Below are positions 34,824 to 47,223 of a stretch of 64,000 bases of DNA, piece after piece. The notes under the pieces were generated by a model. The model had not been told where the DNA came from. It saw only the letters and a list, made by a program, of their open reading frames with translations, and did not search any database. The DNA lies in the NCBI GenBank assembly GCA_012184525.1, contig WOFQ01000010.1, positions 620,001 to 684,000 on the forward strand, given 5' to 3'. The position numbers were made by a program, and so were the translations under genes. The stretch comes from Xenoacremonium recifei (lineage: Eukaryota > Ascomycota > Sordariomycetes > Hypocreales > Nectriaceae). Numbering within the stretch: the stretch's first letter is position 1; the number at the start of each line of letters is the position of its first letter.

Positions 34824-36904
34824 GGCGAAAGAGGCTGGGAGCGTCCCGCGTCCGGTCGCGAAGGAGGATGCAGCAACTGCGGCCGGGAGAGGTCCAGCGA
34901 CGGGCTTCCAGGATACGGAAGCTCGCTGCTGCGGAGGCTCTGGGGAAGGCGGAGGTTGCGAGCTGCTGGCGGGAAGGAGGATGTCGAGAGACCGCAGGAG
35001 AAGCGTTGGGCGAGACTTCGAGTCGACTGCAGGACAGGGTGTCCTTCGAAAGCGCCCGGGAGACGCAAGTCGAGGAGAGAATGGAATTGGGGTGTTGAGG
35101 GCGGTTGCAGTCGAGGCAGACGGGAGGTGGAGGAGGACCGTCGAGAAGCGCCTGGTGCCGTCACTGGCGACGCTGACCCGCTGAGCGATAGCCTTAGTAG
35201 CAGTGGACGGAGCAGGTCCAGCACCTATTCCGGCAGGGATCAATGCCTACTGGAGCTGGGCTGCGGTGCGCTGTAAGGAGTCCAGTCCAGTGCCCTCGGA
35301 GGACGAGAACCGGAAACGTCATGTGCACGCCGAAGCTCGACTGATTCAGACAGACTAACAAGCCCGCAGTTTCGAAACGCCAGGCGTCTATGCGATATGC
35401 CTCGTATTGTCTACTATGGCAGCTTTGTTTGGGAATTGGGAGCGATGGCCGGCGACCACCAGGTTCGTCGATGGAGTGTCATGGATTCAATGCGTCTCCG
35501 CATTCGCAGCTTCGCTGGCTCTCAGGCATGCGACGCCTGGAGCGTTAGTGGACAAACTGCCAGGTTGTTGGTACGTAGCGTCACAGCCCATCACGAGACC
35601 CCGGGCTTCCGCTGGGATTGGGCCTTGCTGGCACTGGGCCTGCTAACTGGATCGGTCTTGGCCATGGTTCTTGCGCGGGCACGCTGTACTTGTAAGCTCG
35701 GCTTCCCCCGCCGATTATCAGGATCGGGCTGGCAAACGTGATGCCGCAAGTGCCATGACAGCGCTCGCACCCTGTTGAGGTCTGAGCAGACGTGGCCTTG
35801 GATGACCTCGAAGCGCTCAGCTCGGCCATTGTGTTCCTCCCATAGACAAGGAACCTGCCTCTGTAGCCACTTTACTCTAAATGAAAGACACAGGCACAAA
35901 TGCCAAAGGAGAGAAGTCCGATGATAAGGTGGCTCTAGCAAGCACGCGATATACAGGCCGTTGACTGTGCTCCGTAAGGTCCCAAAAGGCCCGGACAGCT
36001 CGATATCTGTGGGGAAACCGGGGATTCACCACCTCACGTATTATTCCACAGGTCTGGTGATGGTTCCCATCTGGCAACAAGGGCGCTGATTAATAGAATA
36101 CTGATTTGTTGTTGGACGAGGCAAGGCCAGGACGGTTGCTACGGAAAACCCAAGACTTGTGTATCCCCAGCGCTGAGGCTTGGCTGGTGGTACGGGAACG
36201 ATTGGCTTACACGGTTGTGGCATCCTCTTCGTGTCCCTCAAGTAAACAGCATACAAGCAAGCCGTGAGCATGGAACCTCGAATTTACACAGAAATTCATA
36301 GATTATCGGACAACTCTGTTTTCTTGAAACTTGACCACCAGCGACCAGCAGACTTCTTTCAAATGGAGTGGCTTCGGCGTCTTGACTTCATCTTGCACAG
36401 CGCTCCGCCGAGCCCCTGTCCGCTACAATCGTCGATAAGGACCACAGCGCGCCAGAATAGACGAGCCATGGACCGCTGTGCATTATTGACGATATTGCTC
36501 GCCTTTGATGCAAGACCACCTTGTTGTGCTTGCCGAATGTTCGAGGGCAAGCGCGCAGCCTATTAGCCTCCAATGCTCGACGACTGTCTCCTCCAAAGGC
36601 CGACCCCATCACGCCAGACGTCATTCTACTCCCGGCTCAGACCTCGCCTGCTATAGCTTCCACCTACCTCATCCAGAATCACCGCTTTTGCCAGCCGACG
36701 CGCCCTCGCACGCCCGAAAACCGGCTCATCGACTTATTTTATGCTCCTCTCCATCATCGCATCACCTGTTCCTCGCTTTGGCATCCTTTTGAACGACATT
36801 TTCATCCCTCGAACCCGGCGCCGCGCCTCGCTGGGTGGCCAACGCCCCCGAGACTGACTTCGTCCCTGTCGCCCCGAGTCTGTCGCTCGCATCGTCAGCC
36901 AGAG
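34824..36904. other. Divergent region, gid1 / DUF2415 gene
   Basis: About 2.1 kb between divergent genes. The left 0.5 kb is the gid1 leader or an unrecognised extra exon. On the minus strand a branch-like CTACTAAG and a CTCAG end at 35181 mark a good 3' splice site. The remaining DNA has no domain-bearing ORF. Confidence 0.5.
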
Positions 36905-39071
36905 ATGGCTGTTAGTAACGAGTGCGAGTAAGTCGGCCGGACCCTGCGGACTCGTCCCTGTGCTCCGATTGTCGCCCTGGCATAGCGCTGACTGCGTCAC
37001 AGCAACTATCCCACCGAGTCACTCATCTCCAAGCACGGCCGAAAACACTTTCGAATCCCAGTCCGTTCCCAGTACGTGGCAAACAAGAACAGCGTCGCAC
37101 CCACATAGCTTACGATATAATGGCAGACATTGGCAGTTGCGGTCTCTAATCAGCGCCGAACAGCAGCGCTACATTTACTTTCCAGGAGGCCACGGGAGTA
37201 ATCATGTCAAGCGCCTCAACACCACGAACGACGAATGCGAAACGATCAAGCTCCTAACATTCGTGCCCCGATGTCTAGTTGCCGACAAAGGTTGGGTGTG
37301 TTGCGGCGGTGAGAACGGTGAATTCGTTGCTATCCGGAGCAATGAACCCAGCCTCGACGCCGAGTTTGCACACATTCTCGAGAACGGTTCTGCATCCACG
37401 GCCCTCAGCTTTATCGGGCGAGGCGCCTGGAACGACAAGAGCCTAGTTGCCAAGAGTATCAAGCTTGCTAAAGACCGCGTCAACTGCATCACCCTTTGGT
37501 TTCCCCCAACGACCGTCCCTGCCTGCGACGATGCGTACACAGAGCCGGTGGCGATTTTGGCCAACAACGATAAAACTGTGACCCTCGTCAGCCTCCAGGA
37601 TTTTGAGACCAAACCTTGGGTCAATGCCTTAGATGTCCTCAAATACCCCGATTTCGTCAACCGGGCTATTATATCCCCCGATGGAAGCCTTCTCGTTGCG
37701 ATCCTCGACGATCCGTACCTTTACGTTCACACGCGAGTCGCAAAATCAGGTGAATCGACGCCGACACAGCTTAGGGGTGAAACCGCCACCCAATGGCAGG
37801 AGACACAAAGGATACTGTTGAGAAGCCAGAAGAAATCGGACGCTTCTGATAGCCGAGGGAGTTTCGCTGCTTGCTTCTCCACTAATGGTGCTCTTTTGGC
37901 TGTTGGCACTCAGCATGGTACCATTTCGATATTCAACACCGCGCTTCTCCGGATCCCTGAAGCGGAACCTCTTATCACGACATTCGAATCTTCACGACCC
38001 CGGAGCGGACCTGGAGCTGTGCGGGATATGGCTTTTTGCCCGGGACCTTACGACGTTCTTGCATGGACCGAAGACCGGGGCAATATTGGCGTAGCCGATG
38101 TGAGGAGCCACTTTGTCATTCGTCAAATAATCGACATAAACGATCGTCAATTCAAAAGCACCAGCGTCCTAGATCGATACACTATCGATCCTCGAGTGCT
38201 CGATGGCCGCAGAGATCGAGGAGACACCAGTCTCGCCTCAGCTTTGGGTAGTAACCTTAGCCTTTCTGAGAGACGTAGAAACGATCTCGACACCCTCAAC
38301 ACACCCCTGACGGCCAACGAAACCCTGGTCCTGGAAGCCATGCAACTAGACCGTCGAAGGCGAGAGCGGGCTCGGGTGGCGGCAATGGCACAGCGAGCTT
38401 CACCCGGTCAAACGGCACCTACAGGAGGCTCCGGTGCGAGTTGGACCAACCTTGCTCGGCTCGGTACTGGCTCCGCCAACAATGACTCTTCTAGAGACGG
38501 CGAGCGGAGAAGAAGTACGGGCATAGGATCAGTTATCGACGATTTGTTACCGTCATATGGCGAGCCACGGAACGAACAAGATCGCCCACGCCGCCTCCCT
38601 AGTGGCTGGCGCACCGCAGATACTATTCCACGGCGACCGGTGCGTCGACAGGAGACTATAGGAGAAACTACTGCGTCAAGGATGGAACAGCTAGAGAGAT
38701 CGGGTAGTAATGCCTATCTCGGCATACTCGATATTCTGGACGCGAGAGATCGCACTGCAGGGGATAGAGAAGATGAGGATTCTTCCATTGTGCCCATCAT
38801 TAACCAAGTGGTCAACCGGATGGAAGAGAGCGCGATTCGGAACACCCAGACCCCTGACCATGGAGTCTGGGAAGTTCCTCCATCCCCAGACAACACATCC
38901 GGGCTGGCTTGGAGCGAGGATGGCCGAATACTGTCAGTTCCGCCCGCTTCGATTTCCATATGAACCCGTGCTGACCTCGTGAACAGGTATATTGGAGCAC
39001 AGAATGGCATCTACGAACTTCGCTTGAACGTTGAACACAGAAAGTTTTGCCCAAGCACCACGATGAGATAA
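36905..39071 (+). CDS. DUF2415 / WD-like protein
   Basis: Four exons, join(36905..36927, 37003..37071, 37127..38932, 38987..39071), give 660 aa. The first exon is 23 nt. The N-terminal two thirds read as degenerate beta-propeller repeats (for example FAACFSTNGALLAVGTQHG and LAILANNDKTVTLVS-like blades). A segment DMAFCPGPYDVLAWTEDRG at about residues 380-400 matches the short DUF2415 domain as I know it. The region 430-600 is charged and low in complexity. A final blade, GRILYIGAQNGIYELRLN, closes the protein across intron 3. It probably acts as a scaffold; no catalytic motif is present and the function is unknown. The 23-nt exon and intron 2 (GTACGT donor) were chosen because they give an unbroken HFRIPVRSQHWQLRSL. 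Confidence 0.82.
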
Positions 39072-39567
39072 GTACGTGGCATGAAAAGCATCAAGGCTGT
39101 AATCATTGGACTCATTGGACCGGATGGCGTTTGGCAAGTTTGCTGGCTTGATTCGAAAAGTCTACGAATGATGATGGGATTCTCTTTTGCTTTCGAATTC
39201 CCCTGATACCTGATACTCAATTCCTACTTGTATACTATTATAATTGGTCCTTACACCAGCATAATTCATATTTCTCTATCAGCGGCAGATTGAATTCTAC
39301 TGGTAGCGCTATTGCTGAGAACCTCTTCTTTCATTTCGGCAGCCTTTTATCATGAGAGCGAGTCCTTGCCGCTTCAGGCTTTTGCCCAGATGGTGATGCC
39401 TTATGTTCCAATCCACATCTGTGAATATATCCAACATCTTGTAACAACGATGTAGGTACCTACTTGGGTACTTCGGCATTCTCCCAAACAGTTTTCCGTG
39501 AGAATCGAGAACACCATTGCGGCCTCAGCCAGCCACAAACAGTATTAGATATGCGTCCGAGTTCCGC
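39072..39567. other. Convergent 3' spacer
   Basis: 496 bp between two convergent stop codons; AT-rich around 39220-39290, a likely polyadenylation area. No gene. Confidence 0.5.
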
Positions 39568-40960
39568 TCATGACTTACTCGCCGCCCCGTACATCAGCTC
39601 TTCAACCTTCTCGGCAATTGCCAGACTGCTCGTCAGGCCTGGACTCTCGATCCCAAGAAGGTTCACCCACCCTTCATACCCGTCCTCCTTCCGGATGATG
39701 AAGTCATAGAAGCCCTTGCCGGTCTTGTCCGCGAGCTTGGGCCGAATGCCGGCATAATCCGGCTCCAGACAGCTCTCGTCGACTCCAGGGAGATACTTCT
39801 TGATCTCCAGCACTGCCTCCTCCAGCCGCGCCCCGTTCACAGCCAGGTCATTCGGGTCGTCCACCCACTCGACATCCGGGCCGAAGCGCACGCGACCGCC
39901 CAGGTCTAACGTGAGATGGGTGCCGAGGCCGCCGTGGCCGGGCTCCGGTGCCGGATAGATGAGGCGTGTTGGGCGTGGATGCGAGGCTGCGTAGGAGAAG
40001 TAGTTGCCCTTGGCGAAGAAGAGCTGCTTGTGTTGGGAGGCTGGGACTACCATGTTGTGAATGGCAACGGCACCCAATCCTGCGCTGTTGATGATGGTCT
40101 CGGCTGTGATGGTCGACGTCTCGCCGGTTGAAGAGTCTTTGACTTGGATCTCCCAGCCTGAACTTCCGGGCTTTGCTCCCAGAGGAGTGATGCCCACGAC
40201 GGGAGAGTTCAGAGCTACCATGCCGCCAGAGTCCTCGAAGAGGCCCATGAGCGCCATCATCAAGCCGTGCGAATCGACGATGCCGGTCGTCGGACTCTCC
40301 AGCGCACAAATTGCTTTCACCCCCTCGCCCTTCTCCCTAACCTCTTCACCCGAAACCCAGCGCGTAGGAACATCAATCTCATCGCGACACAGCTTATGAA
40401 TCTTCTCAAGCGCCTCCCTCTGCACGTCGTTCTGCGCAACGATCCACTTGCCCGTCCGCTGGAACCCAATGCCGCGCTTCTCGCACAGGTCGTAAAGCAG
40501 ATTCTTGCCGCGGATGCACAGCTGCGCCTTCAGGCTGTCGGCCCCGTAGTAGATGCCAGCATGGATGACCTCGCTGTTTCGCGCGCTGGTCTCTGTGCCG
40601 ACGGCATTGTGGCGCTCGATGAGCAGCGTGGACGTGCCCTCGCGCTGGGCAAGTTGGCGCGCAATGGCGAGGCCGACAACGCCGCCGCCGACGACCTATG
40701 ACCGATTGTCAGCATCGTATGTCTTTCTTTAATGAACGCTACGCCTGTGATATGAATTCCAGCGTCCGCCGCGGACTTGCAGCGCCGTGGTCGCCGTCTC
40801 ATGACAGCGGCTTCGGAGCTTGACGGAGGAATCATGAGACGCCCGGAAAGCTTACCGCATGGGTAAAGTCGGCCCTTGCGGCTGATGTTGAGCTGAAAGA
40901 CAGCTTCTGGACCGCCCGCCAGCCTGTCCGTGGCAATCGTGCCACAGGAGAGGATAGCAT
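39568..40960 (-). CDS. FAD-dependent oxidoreductase, L-2-hydroxyglutarate dehydrogenase type
   Basis: Two exons, complement(39568..40695, 40856..40960), with a 160-nt intron, give 410 aa. Residues 1-35, rich in Arg and Ser with no acidic residue before Asp31, look like a mitochondrial presequence. The intron falls just before VVGGGVVGLAIARQLA, the GxGxxG FAD-binding loop (38-43). ETSARNSEVIHAGIYY, CIRGKNLLYDLC, GIVDSHGLMMAL and the C-terminal PDYAGIRPKL with LLGIESPGLTSSLAIA are typical of the LhgO/L2HGDH branch of the DAO fold. The enzyme would oxidise L-2-hydroxyglutarate to 2-oxoglutarate, a metabolite-repair step, passing electrons to quinone. The family label is strong; the exact substrate is inferred. 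Confidence 0.9.
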
Positions 40961-41582
40961 GATGGTGATGAGGAGAAGCCTGGAGGTTACGAGTTGCTGG
41001 TCTCGGGACCTTGGTGAAGGTGACCTTTCATATGCGGCATGGGCACGCGGCGAATGAGGCCACTCGCCGAACCGCCTCGCTACACCCACCGCCTGGAAGT
41101 AGACGGAGAATAGGGAAGTTGACCGCGAAGGATGGGGCCTGGATCCTCTTGCTAACAATGCTTGGTCTATTCACTTTCAAGAGAGAATTACTACTTTAAT
41201 CGATTTCGGCAGTTTGGCGAATAGTATCGTTCCAATTGACTATCTCCATAGGTAAGTTGCGTTAAACTCCCGTTTGCCTAGACTAGAGCCCCGATTTCCG
41301 ATTGAATCCTTTGACATGCCGTCTCGAAACGCCGCACCGTCTATGTACTGCTGCCAACGCCATCGTTTGCTCATGAAAAAGCACACAGTTCTCCTTGTTG
41401 CTGAGTAGAAATATTCTCATACACCGAGCAAAGCATCAGCTCAAACGCCAGAACCGGCCTTTACTTTTCACCAATCAACAGGCTTCAGATCACTTTCCAT
41501 CTTCCCGGAAGCCTCTCTCCTCTGCTATCCTTTGTGTTTTACCGAGAGACAAGTTTGCGATGCATTGATGTGGAAATTATGA
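40961..41582. other. Spacer between FAD oxidoreductase promoter and coiled-coil gene 3' end
   Basis: 622 bp. It should include the oxidoreductase promoter (both genes are on the minus strand) and the 3' UTR of the coiled-coil gene. No TATA box or gene recognised. Confidence 0.5.
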
Positions 41583-42702
41583 TTACACATCTTTTTGGGC
41601 TTCGGCTGCCGTAGTTTCATCGCTCTCGTCGACAGTCGTGGATGAGCGAGTCAAGCTCGAGTGATGAGGGGGTTCGTGAGTTGTTGGCGAACCAGTAGAG
41701 AGCTCGGAAAGCTGTTTCTCTGTTGTCTTGTTAGTCAGGGTTGCGAGGTCTGCGAAATTTCGTACTTACCCAAGTCTCGAACCCGGTGCCTCAACATCTG
41801 GTTCTCGCGAACCAACATTTGTGTCTCGGCCTGGTAAAACGCACTCTCGTCGCGCCCACCTAGAACCCAGTCGCCGCTTTCCGCACTGAAAGATGTAGAC
41901 CGAAGCCTTGGAGATGCACCACGACTGGGCGTCCTCGATCGACGCTGGAGATCAACGCGCGCCATGTCGAACGAGCTTCGGGGGTGACGAGGCCCGCCAG
42001 ACCGCGGATACGAACCACCGGATGGAATAATGGGTATGGAAACTTGTGAGTTTGACGCCTGGGGAGTCCCGTTTCCAGACCGCTCGGAGATAGCGCTACT
42101 GTCGTCATTGGCAGAATTCTGGGCGTGTGGTTGAGAAGCCTGAAGTCTCTGGAGCTCCAGTTGCTGTTGTCGAATCATCTGAAGGAGGCGGTTCTATCAA
42201 ACACATATTAGCCCGGAGAGGGACGTATAATATGTCGATGGAAAGAGACGTACCACATGAGCTTCTTGTTCGGCTTCAAGTTCTTGATGTAGCTCCCCCA
42301 GACTTGGTGCTCTATGGTGGTGAGGGTCGGCCATCAACGGCGAGCCCGACATAGGTTGTGGGCTGGCTGTTCGCTGCCCAAGCTGATCTTGGACCATTTC
42401 TCCGGGAGCCGGTATAGAGGGATCGTTGAGCTGGAGGTTCATGAGCACCGCAGATCTGCGGCGACCGTGTTGGGGGGATGAACGGTGGCGAGTGAGCGAA
42501 CTGCTCGACGATCCTACGGGGAGAGAGTCAGTGGAGAGGCCAGCACAGCGTGGCATCCTGATATGTACTTACTGCGAGAGGGCTCGTGCTGTAGACCAGC
42601 ATTCAAGGTCGCGGCAGCTTGTAGAGATATGGACGCTGAACGGGGCGATCTTGTGGGGGATTCGCTGCGGTTGTTCGCAGCTCCATCGCCGGACATCGAC
42701 AT
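41583..42702 (-). CDS. Predicted coiled-coil protein, unknown function
   Basis: Four exons, complement(41583..41719, 41770..42193, 42254..42513, 42573..42702), give 316 aa. Ser/Arg-rich disordered DNA-coded stretches (1-80 and 150-230) flank two coiled-coil segments. One is at about 110-150 (LGELHQELEAEQEAHVNRLL, with MIRQQQLELQRLQ next); the other is at about 255-280 (YQAETQMLVRENQMLRHRVR, with DLEKQLSEL next). Both coils continue exactly across intron borders, which supports the splicing. Runs such as SRTPSRGASPRLRSTSFS look like phosphorylation or SR-like sites. I recognise it only as a conserved-type fungal protein. The start is the ATG at 42702; a second ATG two codons on is equally usable. 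Confidence 0.78.
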
Positions 42703-45700
42703 GGCTGTGGTTTGTTGATTGGTGTGCTTGCAAGAGGCAGAGGCGAGAGAGGGGAGTATTTGGACGAGGTAGTCGGCAAGGCTCCAGCGGTGATTTGAAT
42801 CGACGTTCGGTCGTCGTCCGCTGATAATGTATCGCACGTCTTATCGATCGAGATGCAGGGGGGCAAAGGGTTCTCGGAGGTTCAGGTAGGTAGGTAATCG
42901 AAGAGCACCTGCAATAGGCGGCGGCGAAGCACGGGCGGAGAAGGAGCACCGGACGCGATCTGATAGGGCAAACAGGCCGGAGGCTGAGCCTAGGGATGGC
43001 TGAAGTTGTCTAGGAGAGAGGCAGTAGCTCTCATGGTGATCGTGATGGCGGATGTGGCATGCTTTGTGTGCTGATGAAGCTCCCTTCAATCGAGGCCCGG
43101 CGGGATCCAGAGGTCACAAGGTCTGACGCACAAGGCGCATCAGTCGATTGCGGGGGAGGACTTTAGTCACCTGCGCCCGCGCCAGGTAGTGACGACACTG
43201 GCTGGGCTCGCTTCCCCAGCTTCCGAGGCTGTCTCTTTCATCATTCAATTCCTTCACAGCCGTGAAGCGATAGGCCCAAATTCAAGGGGTTTCCATTTTT
43301 TCCTTTCTTCTTCTCTCTTTTATTTGAGTGCGATTGGAACATGAGATCGAGAACCACGGTACCTGTAAGAGTTGGTCTGTACCAGGGAACCGATCAACGT
43401 TTAGAGATTCCTGGGGAAGCAGGGTCATCTGGCCCATCAAACTTGTCTAGAATGCGGTCTAAACTGACTTTCGCTCATATCCGATGTCCAAAGAACTATT
43501 GCGGAAGAGGGCATTCTACTGTCTTTTATGCGCAGAGAAAGGCACGAACCGCTGACTATTCACAAGTCATTACTACAGCAGGAAGGTACCATCGACCCAA
43601 ACTATATGAAAGTGGCATAGTCCGAGAACACCACAAACTCTGCGATACAACAATTACCGTCTTTCTAATATAGATCGCCCCCAGTCTATGAGTCGCTGTA
43701 GCATCCTACTACGTATATGGCTTTACGTCTGCGGCATCGTCAACCAAAGCAAAGCGAGAAGATTCGAGACATCATTAGAATTGTGATCTGAGCGTCTGCA
43801 CTAACAAGTGCAGAGTACCCCCTGCATGCCTTATCCTTCGACAAGTCACCGCAGCGAATCTGGCTGTCAGTTGTAAATCTTGGCCAATTATTCTCTGCCC
43901 GGATGGTTTTGTTACGTATCAAACGAAAGGCAATTTGGTCCCTTATGAATGGGTCTCGCGAGATGGACTTGAGACATCTGAGTTGGGTTGGGGATCGACC
44001 CGACGGACTATCGAGGACCAGCCCGAAATTGAAGCCCAAACTTTTGAAGAATTTTTTCCCAGTGGCTGGCGGACAAAAGCTCCATTGTTCTAAAACATCC
44101 AATCTGCACATCGGGGACATGATGAGGCCCCAGGCACGGCTTAGAAGTGCAAGCGGGAAGTATACATCCCTGTCAAAGGTCCAAACCGCGCCGAACCAAC
44201 CTCCAAGCTAAAACTCGGACTACTGCAGGAGCAGGCAAAGGGGAAGGGTCGGCCCATGGTCATGGGGCTGCGGCCAACGGCGTCATCATTCCGCGGGGTT
44301 AGATTATTCACGAGGAAATTTGGTTGAGCTTGTTCGTCAGATGTAAAACCTGCAAGGGGAACTCAACTATGACGGCGACGATGAGCCATATCATGGTGTG
44401 GACAACAGTTTGCGGTTGGCGCCTCAGGGTCAGTCACTAGAGCCCCAGAACTGAAACTCAGACTCCTTACGCCGCTTCCGAGAACGTCGCAAGGTGTGTT
44501 CCGTGTGCTGAATATCATTATCATGTACAAGAGAATCTTCCACGTGTCTTGTTGCAGTCTCTTAATGCGCGGTAGTTGTATGCATGCAAGAGTAGTACAT
44601 TTATGTACGTAGATGAGGGCCCCTGGTATCACATGTGTATGAACCCAACGGTACAGTTGTTCAAGCGAACATTCACAGCACAAACGTGATGCGTTGTACG
44701 GCATGCCTCGTAGCCGTGAGATACAGGCCGGACAAAGCTGCCTTAGACGTTGTCGGTGGTTGTTGCTTCCCTTCACAAGCCTTTTCGACGATGGCACGCT
44801 ATTCCTTGAGTGACAGCAGGCTAGCTAGGAGGTAATTATCGCGCCGATCTCTCTGCCAGCTTGCCGGGGCGAACGGCGGCGGATTGGCCTGAACCAAACA
44901 ACCAGGGGAAGTGGGCTGCTCTTGACGCTAGTCAGGGGTCTCTCCACCGTGTTGGTGACGAGGTGAAGGGGAAACGACAGGGACAACAAGGCCGATTGAC
45001 GAGACGGACGAGGGGGAAAGATGCCGGACAAGGGTTTGAACAAGAAAACTTCCGTTGTGCGAGGTCACGAGCAAGGCAAGCGAGAGACGAGAATCGAGAC
45101 CTAACCACCACCAATACGAGGCTGGCGCAATGGCTGGGCGGACACGACATTCGTTTCTAGTTGTTGTTTCATTGTCGACGGAGGACGATGGTCCCGGATC
45201 TGGCAAGATCTCGCTAAGCGTCCAGACGTTGCTGAGCTGGAAAGGGTGTAAGACAGAAGGTGATTGAGAGGAATCATTATCTCAACGAGCAGGGATCATT
45301 ATCTCTACTCTGTAGGAGGGCAGCCGGAGCCTTGGTTTTCCGCAATCACAACTTGAGGCCTGCCATCCTGCCATCCCGCCATCCCAGGGCTGACGGCGCA
45401 TACAGGGGGGTTAGCAAAAAGCAAAAAAAGAACGACCCAGGCACAGGCCAAGCAACCAAGGTGCCGTCCCGTCGTCTAAGAGCCCTAGCGTGTTTCGCCG
45501 ATCTTTGCTGCCCAAAGTTGTGTGCTGTTGCATTACTTTATGCCTCGAAGGAAGACAGTATTCAGGGCCTCGTGTATTCTTGCACGAAGTAATATTATGG
45601 TGTATAATACACCGTCCTTTCTATATTATCCGATTCCAAATCAAATTACCTCGTACCCGAAATAACAGAAGCATCGGACGGCCTTGTGATAGGTGCTCGG

Positions 45701-47223
45701 TTGCTGCTAACCGACTTTTCATCAGCGAACAGGTTCGCGAGCAACCTATCAATCCCATTTGTAGGCCCTGGACTGGGATGCCCTGCAAGGACAATAGAAA
45801 TAGAGTTGCAGACCGTATTCTATGGACTCTGTTCGTCCAAAGACCTTGGGTTTCTCATTCGTTTGCTCCTGTCCGTGCAATCTGGAGATATTGGGTCATG
45901 ATGGAGTAGCGGATGCATAAAAGCGCCAAGCAGAGTATCTTTTTATGCCGTATGTGCGTACAACACAGAATGCGGATCTCAAGTGTGACAGGTCAGCAAG
46001 GGCAAGCTCTGACTTGTTCCTTCCCCGGCTGTGTTGTCCCCATGACCTGTGACCTGGAGTGGGCGCTTGCTCCAACAATCCCATCACTCCCCAACCCCCG
46101 AGCACTATTCTGCCATCCTCCATCCTCCACCAACGAACAGGAAGCGACCACAGCATGCTATCGACAGGGCAACGATGCAGCAAGGGCTGGCAACCACCTT
46201 CAACAACGGAACAGCGAGGCGAGCGATCGTTCTGACGCCTTCATCGACATGTGAAGAGAGAGAGGCACCGAGGGTCTGGAAGGATCCAGTGGGTGTGATC
46301 GGGACCAGGGTCTTCTCAACCGAGAGATTGTGAAAGCTTTCGAACCACCTCGCGCCCCGACGCCCTACGCAGTGCCGGCCTGGGCACTGGCCGAGCTTCT
46401 CGTCCCCTGGCAGCTGTTTCGAGGTCGGCCGGGGGCCGCCCTGGCTCGCTGAACCGGCCTGGGTTTTAGCGCTCCCCCCCCGTGCCGGAATCCCTACTGG
46501 ATCATGGGCGGATCTCTCTCCCACTTGTCTTAGGTCCTCGTCAGCCCCTTGTTTCCCGCGCACCGAACCACGCTCTGTCGATGCATGGATCCATTCTGGC
46601 TTATTATGACTTGATTTAGTTCGCACCGCCCTGCCGTAGCGATGCCTGTCGCGTTTTACCTGTTAATTGTCGCTACAGTTGACTGGTCCGGTTTCCCTGA
46701 GACTCGAAGAGGGGGAGCGCGCGCTTACCAGCATACAACTACACCTCGACGCCCTCGGCGCGAACTGACTTGCTGTCGCTCTCTTTCTGTCAACTCTCCA
46801 ACTGATGTCTCTCGTTCGACTCGTCTTCTAGCCCCGAAGCCATCCCCGATCCCTCCCTGGCAAAGGACCGGTTCTGCGGCCGCCTGTACATTTCGATTTT
46901 GGCGCCTTTGGATCTAACTCTCGTGGTAGTGGGAGCTCTGTCGTGACTCGTCCAACACCGCGAATCCACATTCCGATCATTCTTGTCTCGTCATATCCCG
47001 CTTCCGCTTCCGCTGTCGTGGCGCGCGCGGCGAGCCTCTGAGACATTGGCGTTCAGACTACCTCCCAAAGCAGCGTCACCTTGTCCTCGACTACAATTAT
47101 CCCATCGATGCCTCTCTGTCCCCCCGATAACCAGCTCCCCCGCCTTTGAGCTCCCGGCATCTGTCCTTGGGACCAGCAGGACTATCGAGCACGCGCCGCA
47201 AGACATTCTACCGGACCAGCGAC
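42703..47223. other. 4.5 kb gene-free region
   Basis: No supported gene. The left end holds the coiled-coil gene's promoter, the right end the leader of the PH-domain gene. Short frames at 43341-43673, 43740-44120, 44861-45206 and 45896-46626 have no domain, no codon bias and mostly overlap antisense frames. It is not notably AT-rich and shows no repeat or transposase. Confidence 0.55.

Noticed and set aside
34712..35224. 170-codon minus-strand frame, alternative reading of the gid1 leader
   Set aside because: It is out of frame with the SPRY protein and of low complexity; the gid1 frame reading is preferred where any coding is assumed.
43341..46626. Possible spliced gene in the 4.5 kb gap
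   Set aside because: I tried to link several short frames by GT-AG borders but found no domain, coiled coil or consistent frame.
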